A stretch of 64,000 nt of DNA from Acidobacteriota bacterium (GTDB lineage Bacteria > Acidobacteriota > Vicinamibacteria > Marinacidobacterales > Marinacidobacteraceae): positions 41,001 through 105,000 of the forward strand of contig JAJEIY010000073.1 of the NCBI GenBank assembly GCA_022828085.1, given 5' to 3'. Position 1 is the stretch's first letter. Every line of letters starts with the position of its first letter. The notes under the pieces are model-generated. The model was not told where the DNA came from. It saw nothing but the letters and a program-made list of their open reading frames with translations, and did not search any database. The translations under genes and the position numbers were made by a program. Positions 52,619 through 61,501 of the stretch are shown here, one piece after another.

Positions 52619-53970
52619 AGCTCTGGGGCGGGCGGTTCGCCGCACCGCCGGCCGACGCGCTCGACCGGTTGGGGAAGTCCGTCCACTTCGACCGCCGGCT
52701 GCACGCCGAGGAGATCCGCGTCAACCAGGCCTATGCCCGCGCCCTGGCCGGGGCGGGGGTGCTGGATGCCGGCGAGCTCGATCGGATGCTCGCGGGGCTC
52801 GACCGGGTGGCCGCGGTGCTCGGCGCCGATCCGCCGCCGCCCCTCGACGACGAGGACATCCACACCGCGGTCGAGCGTTTGCTCTTCGACGAGATTGGGG
52901 AACTGGCCCGGAAACTCCCCACCGGGCGGAGCCGGAACGATCTCTCCCAGACGGAGTTCCGGCTCTACCTGACGAGCGCGATCTCGTCGCTGGTCGAGGC
53001 GCTCGACCGGCTCCGGATGGCCCTGTTCGCGCGGGCCGAGGAATCGGCGGACACCCTAGTCCCGGGATACACCCATCTCCAGCGCGCCCAGCCGGTGGTC
53101 TTCGGCCACCTGCTGCTGTCCCACTTCTGGGCGCTGACGCGCGACCGCGAGCGGCTTGAGGCCGCCGGCCGCCGGTCGTCCGCATCGCCGATGGGGGCGG
53201 GTGCGCTCGCCGGCAATCCCTACCCGGTGGACCGCGACGCGATCGCCGACGAGCTCGGATTCGCGGAAGTCCTCGACAACAGCGTGGACGCGGTGGGAAC
53301 CCGCGACTACGCGATGGAGTTCCTCGCCGCGGGCGCGATTCTCGGGGTGCATCTGTCCCGGCTCGCGGAGGACCTCGTGCTCTGGTCGTCCGCCGAGTTC
53401 GGCTTCGTGCGCCTCGGCGACGCCTGGTCCACGGGGTCGAGCCTCATGCCCCAGAAGCGCAACCCCGACGGCTGCGAACTGATCCGCGGGAAGGCCGGCC
53501 GGCTCATCGGCAACCTGGTGGCGCTTCTCACGGTTGGCAAGGGCCTCGCCTCCGGCTACCAGCGCGATCTCCAGGAAGACAAGGAGCCCTGCTTCGACAC
53601 CCTGGACACCCTGCGGCTCGCGCTGCCGGTCGCCGAGGGCACCATCGGGACGATGGAGATCTCCGAGGACCGGATGCGGGCCGCCCTCTCCTGGGACCTC
53701 CTCGCGACGGACCTCGCGGAATACCTCGTCGCGAAGGGGCTGCCGTTCCGCGATGCGCACCGGGTCGCCGGGGAGGTGTTCGCCCACTGCGAGCGCGAGT
53801 CCGCGGAACCGCCCGACCTGGACCTTGCCACCCTGCGCGGGTTCGCGCCGGCGTTCGGCGAGGACGTGAAGGCGGTCTGGGACTACCGGGCGTCCGTGGC
53901 CCGCCGCAGCGTCCGCGGCGGCCCCGGCGACATCAGGTCACAGCTCGAAGCCGCCAGGCGCACCCTTTAG
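52615..53970 (+). CDS. argH: Argininosuccinate lyase
   Basis: This 451-residue enzyme splits argininosuccinate into arginine and fumarate. It opens with KLWGGRF, carries GRSRNDL, TVPGYTH-like LVPGYTHLQRAQPV with the catalytic His, and the superfamily signature GSSLMPQKRNPD with the catalytic Ser near residue 280. It starts four bases before the end of argG. The other arginine genes are not in the window. Confidence 0.97.
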   Translation: MKLWGGRFAAPPADALDRLGKSVHFDRRLHAEEIRVNQAYARALAGAGVLDAGELDRMLAGLDRVAAVLGADPPPPLDDEDIHTAVERLLFDEIGELARKLPTGRSRNDLSQTEFRLYLTSAISSLVEALDRLRMALFARAEESADTLVPGYTHLQRAQPVVFGHLLLSHFWALTRDRERLEAAGRRSSASPMGAGALAGNPYPVDRDAIADELGFAEVLDNSVDAVGTRDYAMEFLAAGAILGVHLSRLAEDLVLWSSAEFGFVRLGDAWSTGSSLMPQKRNPDGCELIRGKAGRLIGNLVALLTVGKGLASGYQRDLQEDKEPCFDTLDTLRLALPVAEGTIGTMEISEDRMRAALSWDLLATDLAEYLVAKGLPFRDAHRVAGEVFAHCERESAEPPDLDLATLRGFAPAFGEDVKAVWDYRASVARRSVRGGPGDIRSQLEAARRTL

Positions 53971-53971
53971 G

Positions 53972-54016
53972 GATCGCCGGTCTCCACACCGGCGCCGCGC
54001 GCTCCGCGCCGCGCAT
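53972..54016 (+). repeat. Two-hairpin palindromic repeat, copy R8 (partly decayed)
   Basis: Stem A is GCCGGT (53976-53981) and ACCGGC (53988-53993). Stem B keeps the right arm GCGCCGCGC (54006-54014) but the left arm has mismatches. The left flank (GGCTTGGAACGCC) is missing, so this is a 5'-truncated copy. Confidence 0.7.
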
Positions 54017-54075
54017 GTCGCAACCCCCCGCAGGCCTGCCGAACGAAGACGGCCACGGGAAATCTACGGCTGGTT

Positions 54076-54104
54076 GGAATTCCGGTTCGAAAAACCGGAA
54101 TTCC
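54076..54104. terminator. Perfect 12-bp inverted repeat after argH
   Basis: GGAATTCCGGTT (54076-54087) pairs with AACCGGAATTCC (54093-54104) over CGAAA. A TTTTC stretch follows at 54116. It may terminate argGH transcription; each arm also contains the self-palindrome GGAATTCC, so it could equally be a protein site. Confidence 0.55.
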
Positions 54105-54382
54105 GGATTGGCAGGTTTTCGGGGTTCCCGGGGCCCTCGCGATAACTCATTGAAAAATATACCCTTATCGCTCTTGCATTCCGCCCTGGAACCGTGTACT
54201 ACCCGGGAACGACCCTTGCGTGATACGGTGCGCCAAATTGACCCTTTCTCTTTTCCGGCCGATCGTGCGCGCGAGGCGCGCCCTCACGGGGCGGCAGCGT
54301 CCGACCATCGCGCACTCTCTCCGGCGCCACCTTGACGGCCCGGGTTCGGCCCACCCAACCACGCCTCGTGAGGAGGTTCTTC

Positions 54383-57241
54383 ATGCGTAAGACCGCAATC
54401 CTGGTCGCGCTCGCGCTGCTTGCGGCGGTCCCGGCGTTTGCCCAGCAGACTGGGACGATCACCGGGTCAGCGACCGATGAACAGGGGGCCGTCCTCCCCG
54501 GGGTGACGGTCACCGTCAGCAGCCCGGCGCTGATCGCCCCCCGCAGCACGACCACCGGAGCCGGAGGCTCGTACAGCCATCCGGCCCTCCCGCCGGGTGA
54601 GTACAGCGTCAGCTTCGCCCTCTCCGGGTTCCAGACGGTGGTGCAGGAAGGCGTCCGGCTCAGCGTGGCCCGCACCCTCGAGGTGAATGCCTCCATGGGT
54701 ATCTCGGGCGTCGAGGAAACGGTCACCGTTACCGGCGACGCGCCGGTGGTGGACGTGCGCAGCGCGACTGTGCAGACCAACATCGAGCAGGAATTGCTCG
54801 AAGCCGTTCCCACCGGACGGAACCCGTGGGTCATGGCCGGGTTGGTGCCGGGCATGGTGACAACGCGGATCGACGTCGGCGGCAGCAACGGCATGCAGCA
54901 GTACGGCATGGAGATGTTCGGATCGTCGGCGGCCATGCAGACCTTCAGCGTGGACGGCCTCAAGGTGAACTGGCCCGGCAGCACCGGCGGCTGGACGATG
55001 CAGTACTACGGCTTCTCCATGTACGAGGAGTTCAACTTCCAGACCTCCCAGCACACCGCCGAGTCGGATACCGGCGGCGTCCTGATGAACATGGTCGTGA
55101 AGACCGGTGGTAACGAGTTCAGCGGCGACGCCATCGGGCTCTGGAACGCGGTGGATCTCCAGGGAGAACCCGCGGAAGCGGGCGGCGCCCCGATCACCAA
55201 GTCGCTTGACATCAACGGAACCCTCGGCGGGCCCATCGTCCGGGACAAGGCATGGTTCTTTACCGCCTACCGCGACTGGATCCACGAGCAGGAGATCAGC
55301 ACGCCGGCTGACTATGTCGGACCGCAGCCGATCGACGACAACCGGATCCGCAACATCAGCGGCAAGTTCACCCTGCAGGCCAGCGACAACGACCGGCTTT
55401 CGGTGACGCTCCAGCGTAACTGGAAGGACCGCTATCACCGCCGCGATCCTCCCTATACCGCGGTGGCGGACGAACTCGCGCGCTTCCAGGATCAGTGGGC
55501 CGACAACTACATCGCCTCCTACAACCGGGTGCTCGGCGATGCGGCGCTCCTCGATCTGCGTTTCGGGCGCATGACGGGTGTGACTCCCTACATCCTCTAT
55601 TCGGAGTACTGCGGCATTCCCGTGGACGAGTATCCGGACGCCCGGCCCTGCACGGAGAACGACATTGCGGTGCGAGATCCCGTGCGGGCGGAGATGTTCA
55701 ACGCGGACTATCGCGGCGAGTCGTGGGGTCCGAACCACCGGAACCAGTTCAACGGTTCGCTGACCTACTACCTCGACACCGCCGGCGGCTCGCACAACTT
55801 CAAGGTGGGCGGACAGGCCTCCCGCGAGTACATCGAGAGCCGCCAGTTCAAGAGCGGCGACGCCTTCGGTGAACTCAGCGACGGCGTACCGACCCGGATC
55901 AACATTTCCCGGACTCCCAAGACGTCGCACGAGCGCCTCAACACCTGGGCGGTCTACGCGCAGGACGCCTGGACCATCGGCGACCGGCTGACCCTGAACA
56001 TCGGCGTCCGCCTCGACGGCGTCTACGGCTACGTCCCCGTGCAGAGCAGCCCGGCTGGGACCTGGGCCGCCATCTCGGAGCAGCTCACCGACGCGTCATT
56101 CGAGGTTGCGTCGGAGATCGGCGGATTCCCGGACTGGCCGATGAACGTCGGGCCGCGGCTCAGCTTCGCCTACGACCTCTTCGGCGACGGGCGGGCGGCG
56201 TTGAAGGGCGGCTGGGGCCGCTATTACACGCAGATGGGGAACGCGCTCTCCGCGGCTGCGAACCCGAACGCCGGCCGAGACGCGTGGGTCGGCTGGAACG
56301 ACCTCGACGGCGACAGGCTGGTGGACATCGGCCCGTCCGGCACGCTGGCGGACAGCCCCGAAGTGGATCTCTCCGAGTTCAACGGTTTCTCGGGCGCTGG
56401 CGCCTCGCCCTACGACAAGAACGCGGGCCGCCCTTACAGCGACGACATTTCGCTCGGGGTGGACATGACCCTCGGCACCGAGGTCTCGTTCAGCGCCACC
56501 TACCACCGCCGCCAGCACCGGGATTCCCTCGGGCGTTTGAACCTGGCGCGGCCGCCGTCGGCCTACACGCTGACCAGCTTCGAGTGCGCGACCTGTCCCC
56601 AGGCGACGTACGAGGTGTACGAACTCCAGGAGGCGTACCGGGGTCTGCAGGACAATACGATCACCAACCTCGAGAAGCTGCAGACCAACTACAACGGGGT
56701 TGCGTTCCAGCTCCAGAAGCGGTTCTCGAACCGCTGGCAGTTGCTCGGAGGGGCGACGTTCTCCAGTCACCGCGGCGTTCCGCACGGGTTGCCGTACGAC
56801 GGCACCGACTGGAACAACCCGAACCGCGAGATCAACCGGCTCGACGGCGCGGTCCTGACCGACGTGCCGTGGGTGTTCAACGTGGCGGGCAGCTACATCG
56901 CGCCGCTCGACATCCAGATCGCCTGGAACTACCGGGCCCGGGCCGGCAACCCGCTGGTTTCGACCGCGCGGGCCACGGGGCTGGTGCAGGGTTCGGAGTC
57001 CATCTACGCCTACGAGCGTGGTGACGAGCGCACGGACACGATCACCGACCTGCTCGACATCAACTTCCGCAAGGGTTTCGACATCGACCAGGCGCGGATC
57101 GAGATCGGCGCCGACTTCGCGAACATCTTCAACTCGCAGAAGGCGGATGCGCTGATCACCGGGTTCGGCTCGCGCTACCTGCAGCCGGCGCGGGTCCTGC
57201 CTCCGCGCATCATCCGCTTCACGGCGAAGCTGCTGTTCTAA
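54383..57241 (+). CDS. TonB-dependent receptor with carboxypeptidase-regulatory-like N-terminal domain (Oar type)
   Basis: This 952-residue outer-membrane protein has a signal peptide (LVALALLAAVPAFAQ), a carboxypeptidase regulatory-like domain (GTITGSATDEQGAVLPGVTV), a plug domain (residues 110-260) and a 22-strand-type barrel ending in Phe (IIRFTAKLLF). The ligand is not evident; Oar-type receptors of Acidobacteriota often take up oligosaccharides or peptides. AGGAGG precedes the ATG at 54383; the open frame upstream from 54332 has no signal. It is monocistronic and followed by two strong hairpins. Confidence 0.93.
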   Translation: MRKTAILVALALLAAVPAFAQQTGTITGSATDEQGAVLPGVTVTVSSPALIAPRSTTTGAGGSYSHPALPPGEYSVSFALSGFQTVVQEGVRLSVARTLEVNASMGISGVEETVTVTGDAPVVDVRSATVQTNIEQELLEAVPTGRNPWVMAGLVPGMVTTRIDVGGSNGMQQYGMEMFGSSAAMQTFSVDGLKVNWPGSTGGWTMQYYGFSMYEEFNFQTSQHTAESDTGGVLMNMVVKTGGNEFSGDAIGLWNAVDLQGEPAEAGGAPITKSLDINGTLGGPIVRDKAWFFTAYRDWIHEQEISTPADYVGPQPIDDNRIRNISGKFTLQASDNDRLSVTLQRNWKDRYHRRDPPYTAVADELARFQDQWADNYIASYNRVLGDAALLDLRFGRMTGVTPYILYSEYCGIPVDEYPDARPCTENDIAVRDPVRAEMFNADYRGESWGPNHRNQFNGSLTYYLDTAGGSHNFKVGGQASREYIESRQFKSGDAFGELSDGVPTRINISRTPKTSHERLNTWAVYAQDAWTIGDRLTLNIGVRLDGVYGYVPVQSSPAGTWAAISEQLTDASFEVASEIGGFPDWPMNVGPRLSFAYDLFGDGRAALKGGWGRYYTQMGNALSAAANPNAGRDAWVGWNDLDGDRLVDIGPSGTLADSPEVDLSEFNGFSGAGASPYDKNAGRPYSDDISLGVDMTLGTEVSFSATYHRRQHRDSLGRLNLARPPSAYTLTSFECATCPQATYEVYELQEAYRGLQDNTITNLEKLQTNYNGVAFQLQKRFSNRWQLLGGATFSSHRGVPHGLPYDGTDWNNPNREINRLDGAVLTDVPWVFNVAGSYIAPLDIQIAWNYRARAGNPLVSTARATGLVQGSESIYAYERGDERTDTITDLLDINFRKGFDIDQARIEIGADFANIFNSQKADALITGFGSRYLQPARVLPPRIIRFTAKLLF

Positions 57242-57254
57242 GCACCCTTCCCGA

Positions 57255-57282
57255 TCCGGCGGGCGCTCCGGCGCCCGCCGGA
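57255..57282 (+). terminator. Perfect 12-bp hairpin after the TonB receptor gene
   Basis: TCCGGCGGGCGC (57255-57266) pairs with GCGCCCGCCGGA (57271-57282) over a TCCG loop. It has no T-tract of its own but lies just before the stronger terminator. Confidence 0.65.
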
Positions 57283-57296
57283 CGGGACAAATCAGG

Positions 57297-57328
57297 CGGG
57301 GGAGCCTCTCCGGAGGCTCCCCCGTTTT
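57297..57328 (+). terminator. Rho-independent terminator of the TonB receptor gene
   Basis: CGGGGGAGCCTC (57297-57308) pairs perfectly with GAGGCTCCCCCG (57313-57324) over TCCG, followed directly by TTTT. This is the best intrinsic terminator in the window. Confidence 0.88.
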
Positions 57329-57428
57329 GCGTTCTGGGATCATGTACCGGACCCGCCAGGCTCGGCACTTCTCCGGTCCGCCGGCGTCTCGCCGTGGAAC
57401 CTCGGCGGACCCCGAAGGGGGAACGACC

Positions 57429-57746
57429 ATGACCCGACTCACCCTCCTGCTCATTCCTGCCGTCCTTTTCGCTGGCGGCTGCTCGAAGCCGCCGGCGGTC
57501 GCGCCTGACATGACCTGTGAAGCCCTGGAGGCTGAGCTCGAGGAAGCGGAGCGGAGGGTCCGTACGCTCGGAGGCGATGACCCGGACCTGGACGGGCGCG
57601 ACCTCATGGGTGATGTTCACGCCCGCTCCAATCAGGGGGACGACGAGTGGCGCCACGCCAAGCGGATCCGGGAGGCGCAGGAGCACCTCGAAGCCGTGAG
57701 GGCAGCCATCGCCGACCGCTGCCCCTCAAATGGGGGAGTCCAGTGA
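57429..57746 (+). CDS. Small uncharacterised lipoprotein
   Basis: This 105-residue protein has a lipoprotein signal (LTLLLIPAVLFAGGC) and a mature part with two Cys (MTCEALEAELEEAERRV and AIADRCPS) that may form a disulfide, with helical, Glu-rich sequence between. I do not recognise the family. The ATG at 57429 has AAGGGGGAAC upstream. Its TGA overlaps the GTG of the next gene (GTGA), tying it to the hydratase-like lipoprotein. Confidence 0.75.
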   Translation: MTRLTLLLIPAVLFAGGCSKPPAVAPDMTCEALEAELEEAERRVRTLGGDDPDLDGRDLMGDVHARSNQGDDEWRHAKRIREAQEHLEAVRAAIADRCPSNGGVQ

Positions 57747-58663
57747 ACACATCAGCTTCCCGTGCGTGCCGGTTCTCGTTGGGCTGCCTGTTCCTTGCTG
57801 CGCTTACCGGTTGCACATCCGCTGACGACCCTCCAACGGACCCCGATGCGGCGATCCGCGCGGAGGTCGAGGCGATGGCCGACGACTTCGTGAACCTCCG
57901 GATGCTCACCGGGTTCGTCCACGAAATGCCGCTCGCCGAGGCCTACCGCTGGCAGGACGCGATGGTGAAGATCCTGCCCATGGGCGAGGTAGTCGGCTAC
58001 AAGACCGGCGGCCACGATCCCAACCCGCCCAACCCGAACTTCCCTCCGGGCGGAATCCGGGCGCACCTCCTGGCGGGGATGTTCCGGGACAGTGCTTCGA
58101 TCCGGGTTGACGAGACCGCCGCTGGCTTTCTCGAGGCCGACTTCGCCTTTCGGGTCGGCGACGCCTCCATCAACTCTGCCGAAACCGACCTCGAGATCCT
58201 GGCGGGTCTCGATGCCGTGGTCCCCTTCGCCGAGATCCCGGATCGGTACTACGACCCCGAGACCGCCACGGTCAATCGGATGATCGTCTCCAACATGATC
58301 TCCCGCTGGGCCTTTGCGGGCGATCCGGTTCCGATCGAGGCCACCGAGGAATGGCTCACGCGTCTCCGCTCCTTCGACTACGCGGTGCTTGACGAGAACG
58401 ACACGGTCATCCAGGAGGGCTCCATGGCCGAGTGGTACGACCCCATCGCGGCGGTCCGCTGGCTCCGCGACCAGCTCCGCGACTCGGGGAAGGAACTCGC
58501 CCCGGGCCACCTGCTCTCGCTGGGGAACGTCGGCATCATGCGCCAGATTCACGAGGGATCGCCGCGCGGCCCCGCCTACGCGAGCGACCAGTTCCGGCTG
58601 GAGTACTACGGCCTGACGGACGACGGCGGACCGGCCACGGTCACGATCAACATCGCGCGCTGA
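57743..58663 (+). CDS. Lipoprotein with a 2-keto-4-pentenoate hydratase (MhpD)-like domain
   Basis: This 306-residue protein begins with a lipoprotein signal ending LAALTGC, then a domain resembling the MhpD/fumarylacetoacetate hydrolase fold. Visible landmarks are VGYKTGGHDP, GIRAHLLAGMF, FLEADFAFRVG with the two metal-ligand acids, and VVPFAEIPD. Cytosolic members hydrate 2-keto-4-pentenoate in aromatic degradation; an exported lipid-anchored version is unusual. It is translationally coupled to the small lipoprotein gene. Its last 17 bp overlap the end of the convergent MFS gene. Confidence 0.8.
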   Translation: MNTSASRACRFSLGCLFLAALTGCTSADDPPTDPDAAIRAEVEAMADDFVNLRMLTGFVHEMPLAEAYRWQDAMVKILPMGEVVGYKTGGHDPNPPNPNFPPGGIRAHLLAGMFRDSASIRVDETAAGFLEADFAFRVGDASINSAETDLEILAGLDAVVPFAEIPDRYYDPETATVNRMIVSNMISRWAFAGDPVPIEATEEWLTRLRSFDYAVLDENDTVIQEGSMAEWYDPIAAVRWLRDQLRDSGKELAPGHLLSLGNVGIMRQIHEGSPRGPAYASDQFRLEYYGLTDDGGPATVTINIAR

Positions 58664-59861
58664 CGGCTCCTCCAGCCGTGCCGGCGTGCGGCAGCATGAG
58701 GACGGCGGCCAGGATCCCGCCCGCTGCGACCGCCATCACGACAAACAGCGCACCGAAGCCCCAGCCCGCGTGGATTCCCGCGATGACCGGCAGGCTGGAA
58801 GCCATCACCGAAAAGGACACGACGTAGCGAACCGCATAGACGCGGCTTCGCCACTCGTTCTTCGCGATGCGGCTCACGAGCACATCGTTGATGGGGATCT
58901 GCCCGAAGACGGCGAACGTGAAGGCGGTCGCGACCACCACGGCCGCCACCCCGGTGAGTTCGTGCATGAGCGCGAAGAAAACCGCCTGGAGTCCCGCGAC
59001 GAATGCGAACACAGTGCGCAGGGCGTAGTGGTCCACGAGATAACCGACCACGAGTTGCGCCAGCGCTGCGATCGCGAACACCCCGAACGCATAGCCCCCG
59101 ATCGCGGTGGCCGAGCCGGCGAGTTCGGTGAGCCGCTCATCGAAAACCTTCGGGAGCGCGAACGTGGTGCTCTGGTAGATGAGGCCCCCGGCCGCGGCGG
59201 TGAACACGATGACGGAGAGCACCCGCACGAACGTAGCGCGGTCGATGGCGGCGGCTGCCTCCGCCTCCACCGCGACCCCGGTACCGACCGGAGGAGCGCT
59301 CCTGCTGCTTCGCGCTCTCCGCACAAAGACCGCATAGGCGGCGCCCAGAGCGATGGACACCGCCCCGGGAAGAATGAACGCGCTCCGCCAACCCCCGGCG
59401 TCGATGAGGGTTCCGGTGAGCAGTGCGGCAACGGCGACCCCCAGGTTGCCGAACACGCCGTTCACCGCGAGCGGAACCCCGGTCTTCTTCCGCCCGTGCA
59501 CGACCATCGCGAGCCCGACCGGGTGGTAGATCGACGCGAAGGCGCCGATCGCGAGGAGTCCCAACGCGATCTCTATCGGCGAGTCCGCCAGCGCGGTCAG
59601 GATCGAACTCGCCCCGATCCCGACGAAGAAGAGGATCAGCATCCCTTCCCGGCTCCATTTGTCGGCGATCCAGCCCGCCGGGAGAGAACCGAGTCCGAAC
59701 GCCACGAAACCCGGCGTGGCGTAGGGAATGAGGGCCGCGTAGCTCATCCCCCATTCCTCCGCGAGCCGGAGCGCCGCGACCGTCGCGAAGACCAGCATGA
59801 ACAGGTGATCGAGGAAGTGCCCGACGTTCAGGAACAGGAAATTCAGGCGTTCCCGTGACAT
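58647..59861 (-). CDS. MFS transporter, fosmidomycin-resistance (Fsr)-like
   Basis: This 404-residue protein has about twelve membrane helices, with LNFLFLNVGHFLDHLFMLVF at the start as in Fsr-type exporters, a LPAGWIADKWSREGML loop 2-3 motif, and ASIYHPVGLAMVVH, another conserved Fsr-group segment. Export of a small molecule is likely; fosmidomycin itself is only the namesake. It lies 63 bp downstream of the peptidase gene on the same strand and may be co-transcribed. Confidence 0.87.
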   Translation of the reverse strand: MSRERLNFLFLNVGHFLDHLFMLVFATVAALRLAEEWGMSYAALIPYATPGFVAFGLGSLPAGWIADKWSREGMLILFFVGIGASSILTALADSPIEIALGLLAIGAFASIYHPVGLAMVVHGRKKTGVPLAVNGVFGNLGVAVAALLTGTLIDAGGWRSAFILPGAVSIALGAAYAVFVRRARSSRSAPPVGTGVAVEAEAAAAIDRATFVRVLSVIVFTAAAGGLIYQSTTFALPKVFDERLTELAGSATAIGGYAFGVFAIAALAQLVVGYLVDHYALRTVFAFVAGLQAVFFALMHELTGVAAVVVATAFTFAVFGQIPINDVLVSRIAKNEWRSRVYAVRYVVSFSVMASSLPVIAGIHAGWGFGALFVVMAVAAGGILAAVLMLPHAGTAGGAVSARC

Positions 59862-59924
59862 GTCAGTCCCTGTTGATGGAGCGGTGATCGGGATGCGCCG
59901 GAAGAACCGCCCGGCGCTTGCGGA

Positions 59925-61370
59925 TCAGCGCGGTGGCGGCGGCGTGCCCGGATCCGGCGGGGTGAGCTGGAGGACGCCCTCCTCGCGCATGAAGGCCTCG
60001 ATCTCGTCCACCGTGCGCGGCATGAAATCGGTGAAGTTCTCGACCCCGTTCTCGGTGATCCCGACCACGTCCTCCATCCGCACGTAGAGCCGCTCCTCGT
60101 GGACCCAGAGCATCGGATCCACCGAGAAGACGAGGCCGCTCTCGAACGGACGCCCCCGGTATCGCCCCACGTCGTGGACCGCCAGCCCGACCGGATGGGA
60201 GAGATGTCCCCGGAAGACGAGCGCTTCCCGGGCCGCCTGCTCGTGGAGCGGGTTGGTGAAGCCCAGCTCATCGATGACCGGCGCCATCTCCTCCGCCGCG
60301 GCGTCGAGCACCTGGTCGGGAGTGACTCCGGGCCGGAGCCGGGACATGAGCGCCTCGTTGTAGCGCACGATGAACGTGTAGAGCTTCCGCTGATCGTCGG
60401 TGAACCTGCCGCTCACCGGCCACATGCGGGCCACGTCGCTCGTGTAGTAGCGGTAATCGGGCGCGTGGTCCATGAGGATGAGCTCGCCGTCCTTCAGCTC
60501 GGCGTCGTTGCGGTAGTAGTGGCCGAAGTAGGCGTTCGTTCCGGTGGCGGTGATGGAGCGGTAGCCCTCACCCTGCGACCCGTTGATCCGGTAGATGTAG
60601 TAGGCCGCCGCGTCGAGCTGGTATTCGTAGAGGCCGGGCTTCGTGGAGCGCATCGCCTCCATGATCCCCATCCCGGCCAGTTCGCTCGCCCGCCGGACGA
60701 GCGCCATCTCGCGCGGCGACTTGTGGAGCCGCATGGTGTCCACGATGGGCGTCAGGTCGGCAATGGGAAACTGCGGGTAGCGCTCGCGCAGCTTGGCCAC
60801 GAAGGCGCCTTCCCGCGAGGCCCGGCCGTCCCACGGATCGGAGACGTGCTGGGCGTGGCCGATCAGGTTCTCGTCCCGGCTCTGTCCGCGGCCCTCGGCG
60901 GGGCTCATGAAGGTGTAGAGCGTCGGGGAAGGCGGGCGGAGCGCGAACCCGTAGAGCTGGCGGGCGAGCTGGTCGATCGCGAAGACCTGGTCCACGCCGC
61001 TGGCGGCCATCGCTTCCTCGGTGTCCTCGGCGGAGAGCATCCGGCCCTCGCCGCGCTCCTTCCGCGGATCGCGGCGGGGCAGGAAAAGCAGGGACCGCCG
61101 GTTCCTGCCGTCGATCAGCAGGTAGGAGTGCGGGACCTCGATTCCGGTCAGATAGTAGAACTCGTTGGATTGCCGGAACACGATGAAGCCGGGTGGGGCG
61201 GCCGCGCCCTGCACGATGGCGATGGCGTCGTCACCGATCGCCTCCATCACGCGGGCCCGGCGCTCGATGAACTCCTCGGCCGGGAAGTCCTTCTGGATCT
61301 TGGCGTGGTCCTGGGCGACGGCGCCGGCGGCGACCAGCAGGATCAGTAAGGAAAGTGAGAATCGGCGCAT
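59925..61370 (-). CDS. Secreted Xaa-Pro aminopeptidase, M24B family
   Basis: This 481-residue dinuclear metallopeptidase is exported (signal LSLLILLVAAGAVAQ). The N-terminal creatinase-like domain carries FYYLTGIEVPHSYLLIDG. The pita-bread C-terminal domain has metal ligands in MDHAPDYRYYTSDVARMW (two Asp), HLSHPVGLAVHD (His), and two Glu in the FSVDPMLWVHEERLYVRMEDVV region. It should release residues N-terminal to proline from extracellular peptides, complementing the amino acid permease. The ATG at 61370 has AGGAGG upstream; a longer frame start lacks the signal fit. A Pro-rich tail ends the protein. Confidence 0.91.
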   Translation of the reverse strand: MRRFSLSLLILLVAAGAVAQDHAKIQKDFPAEEFIERRARVMEAIGDDAIAIVQGAAAPPGFIVFRQSNEFYYLTGIEVPHSYLLIDGRNRRSLLFLPRRDPRKERGEGRMLSAEDTEEAMAASGVDQVFAIDQLARQLYGFALRPPSPTLYTFMSPAEGRGQSRDENLIGHAQHVSDPWDGRASREGAFVAKLRERYPQFPIADLTPIVDTMRLHKSPREMALVRRASELAGMGIMEAMRSTKPGLYEYQLDAAAYYIYRINGSQGEGYRSITATGTNAYFGHYYRNDAELKDGELILMDHAPDYRYYTSDVARMWPVSGRFTDDQRKLYTFIVRYNEALMSRLRPGVTPDQVLDAAAEEMAPVIDELGFTNPLHEQAAREALVFRGHLSHPVGLAVHDVGRYRGRPFESGLVFSVDPMLWVHEERLYVRMEDVVGITENGVENFTDFMPRTVDEIEAFMREEGVLQLTPPDPGTPPPPR

Positions 61371-61501
61371 GACGGGGCCTCCTCGTGGTCTGCGGATTAT
61401 TCGCGACGGGAGCCGAAAGGGCAGCCAGGACTTCACGCGCCCCGCCCGCGACCGGCGACTTTGGCGTGACGCACTTCGCGCGGCGGCGATAATCCACCTG
61501 C

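Larger units (their letters stand above)
53971..54382. other. Intergenic region between argH and the TonB receptor gene
   Basis: This 412-bp gap contains repeat copy R8 right after argH, a perfect 12-bp inverted repeat (54076-54104), and a lower-GC stretch at about 54145-54240 that probably holds the receptor promoter (AACTCATTGAAAAATATACC). No convincing coding frame was seen. Confidence 0.65.
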
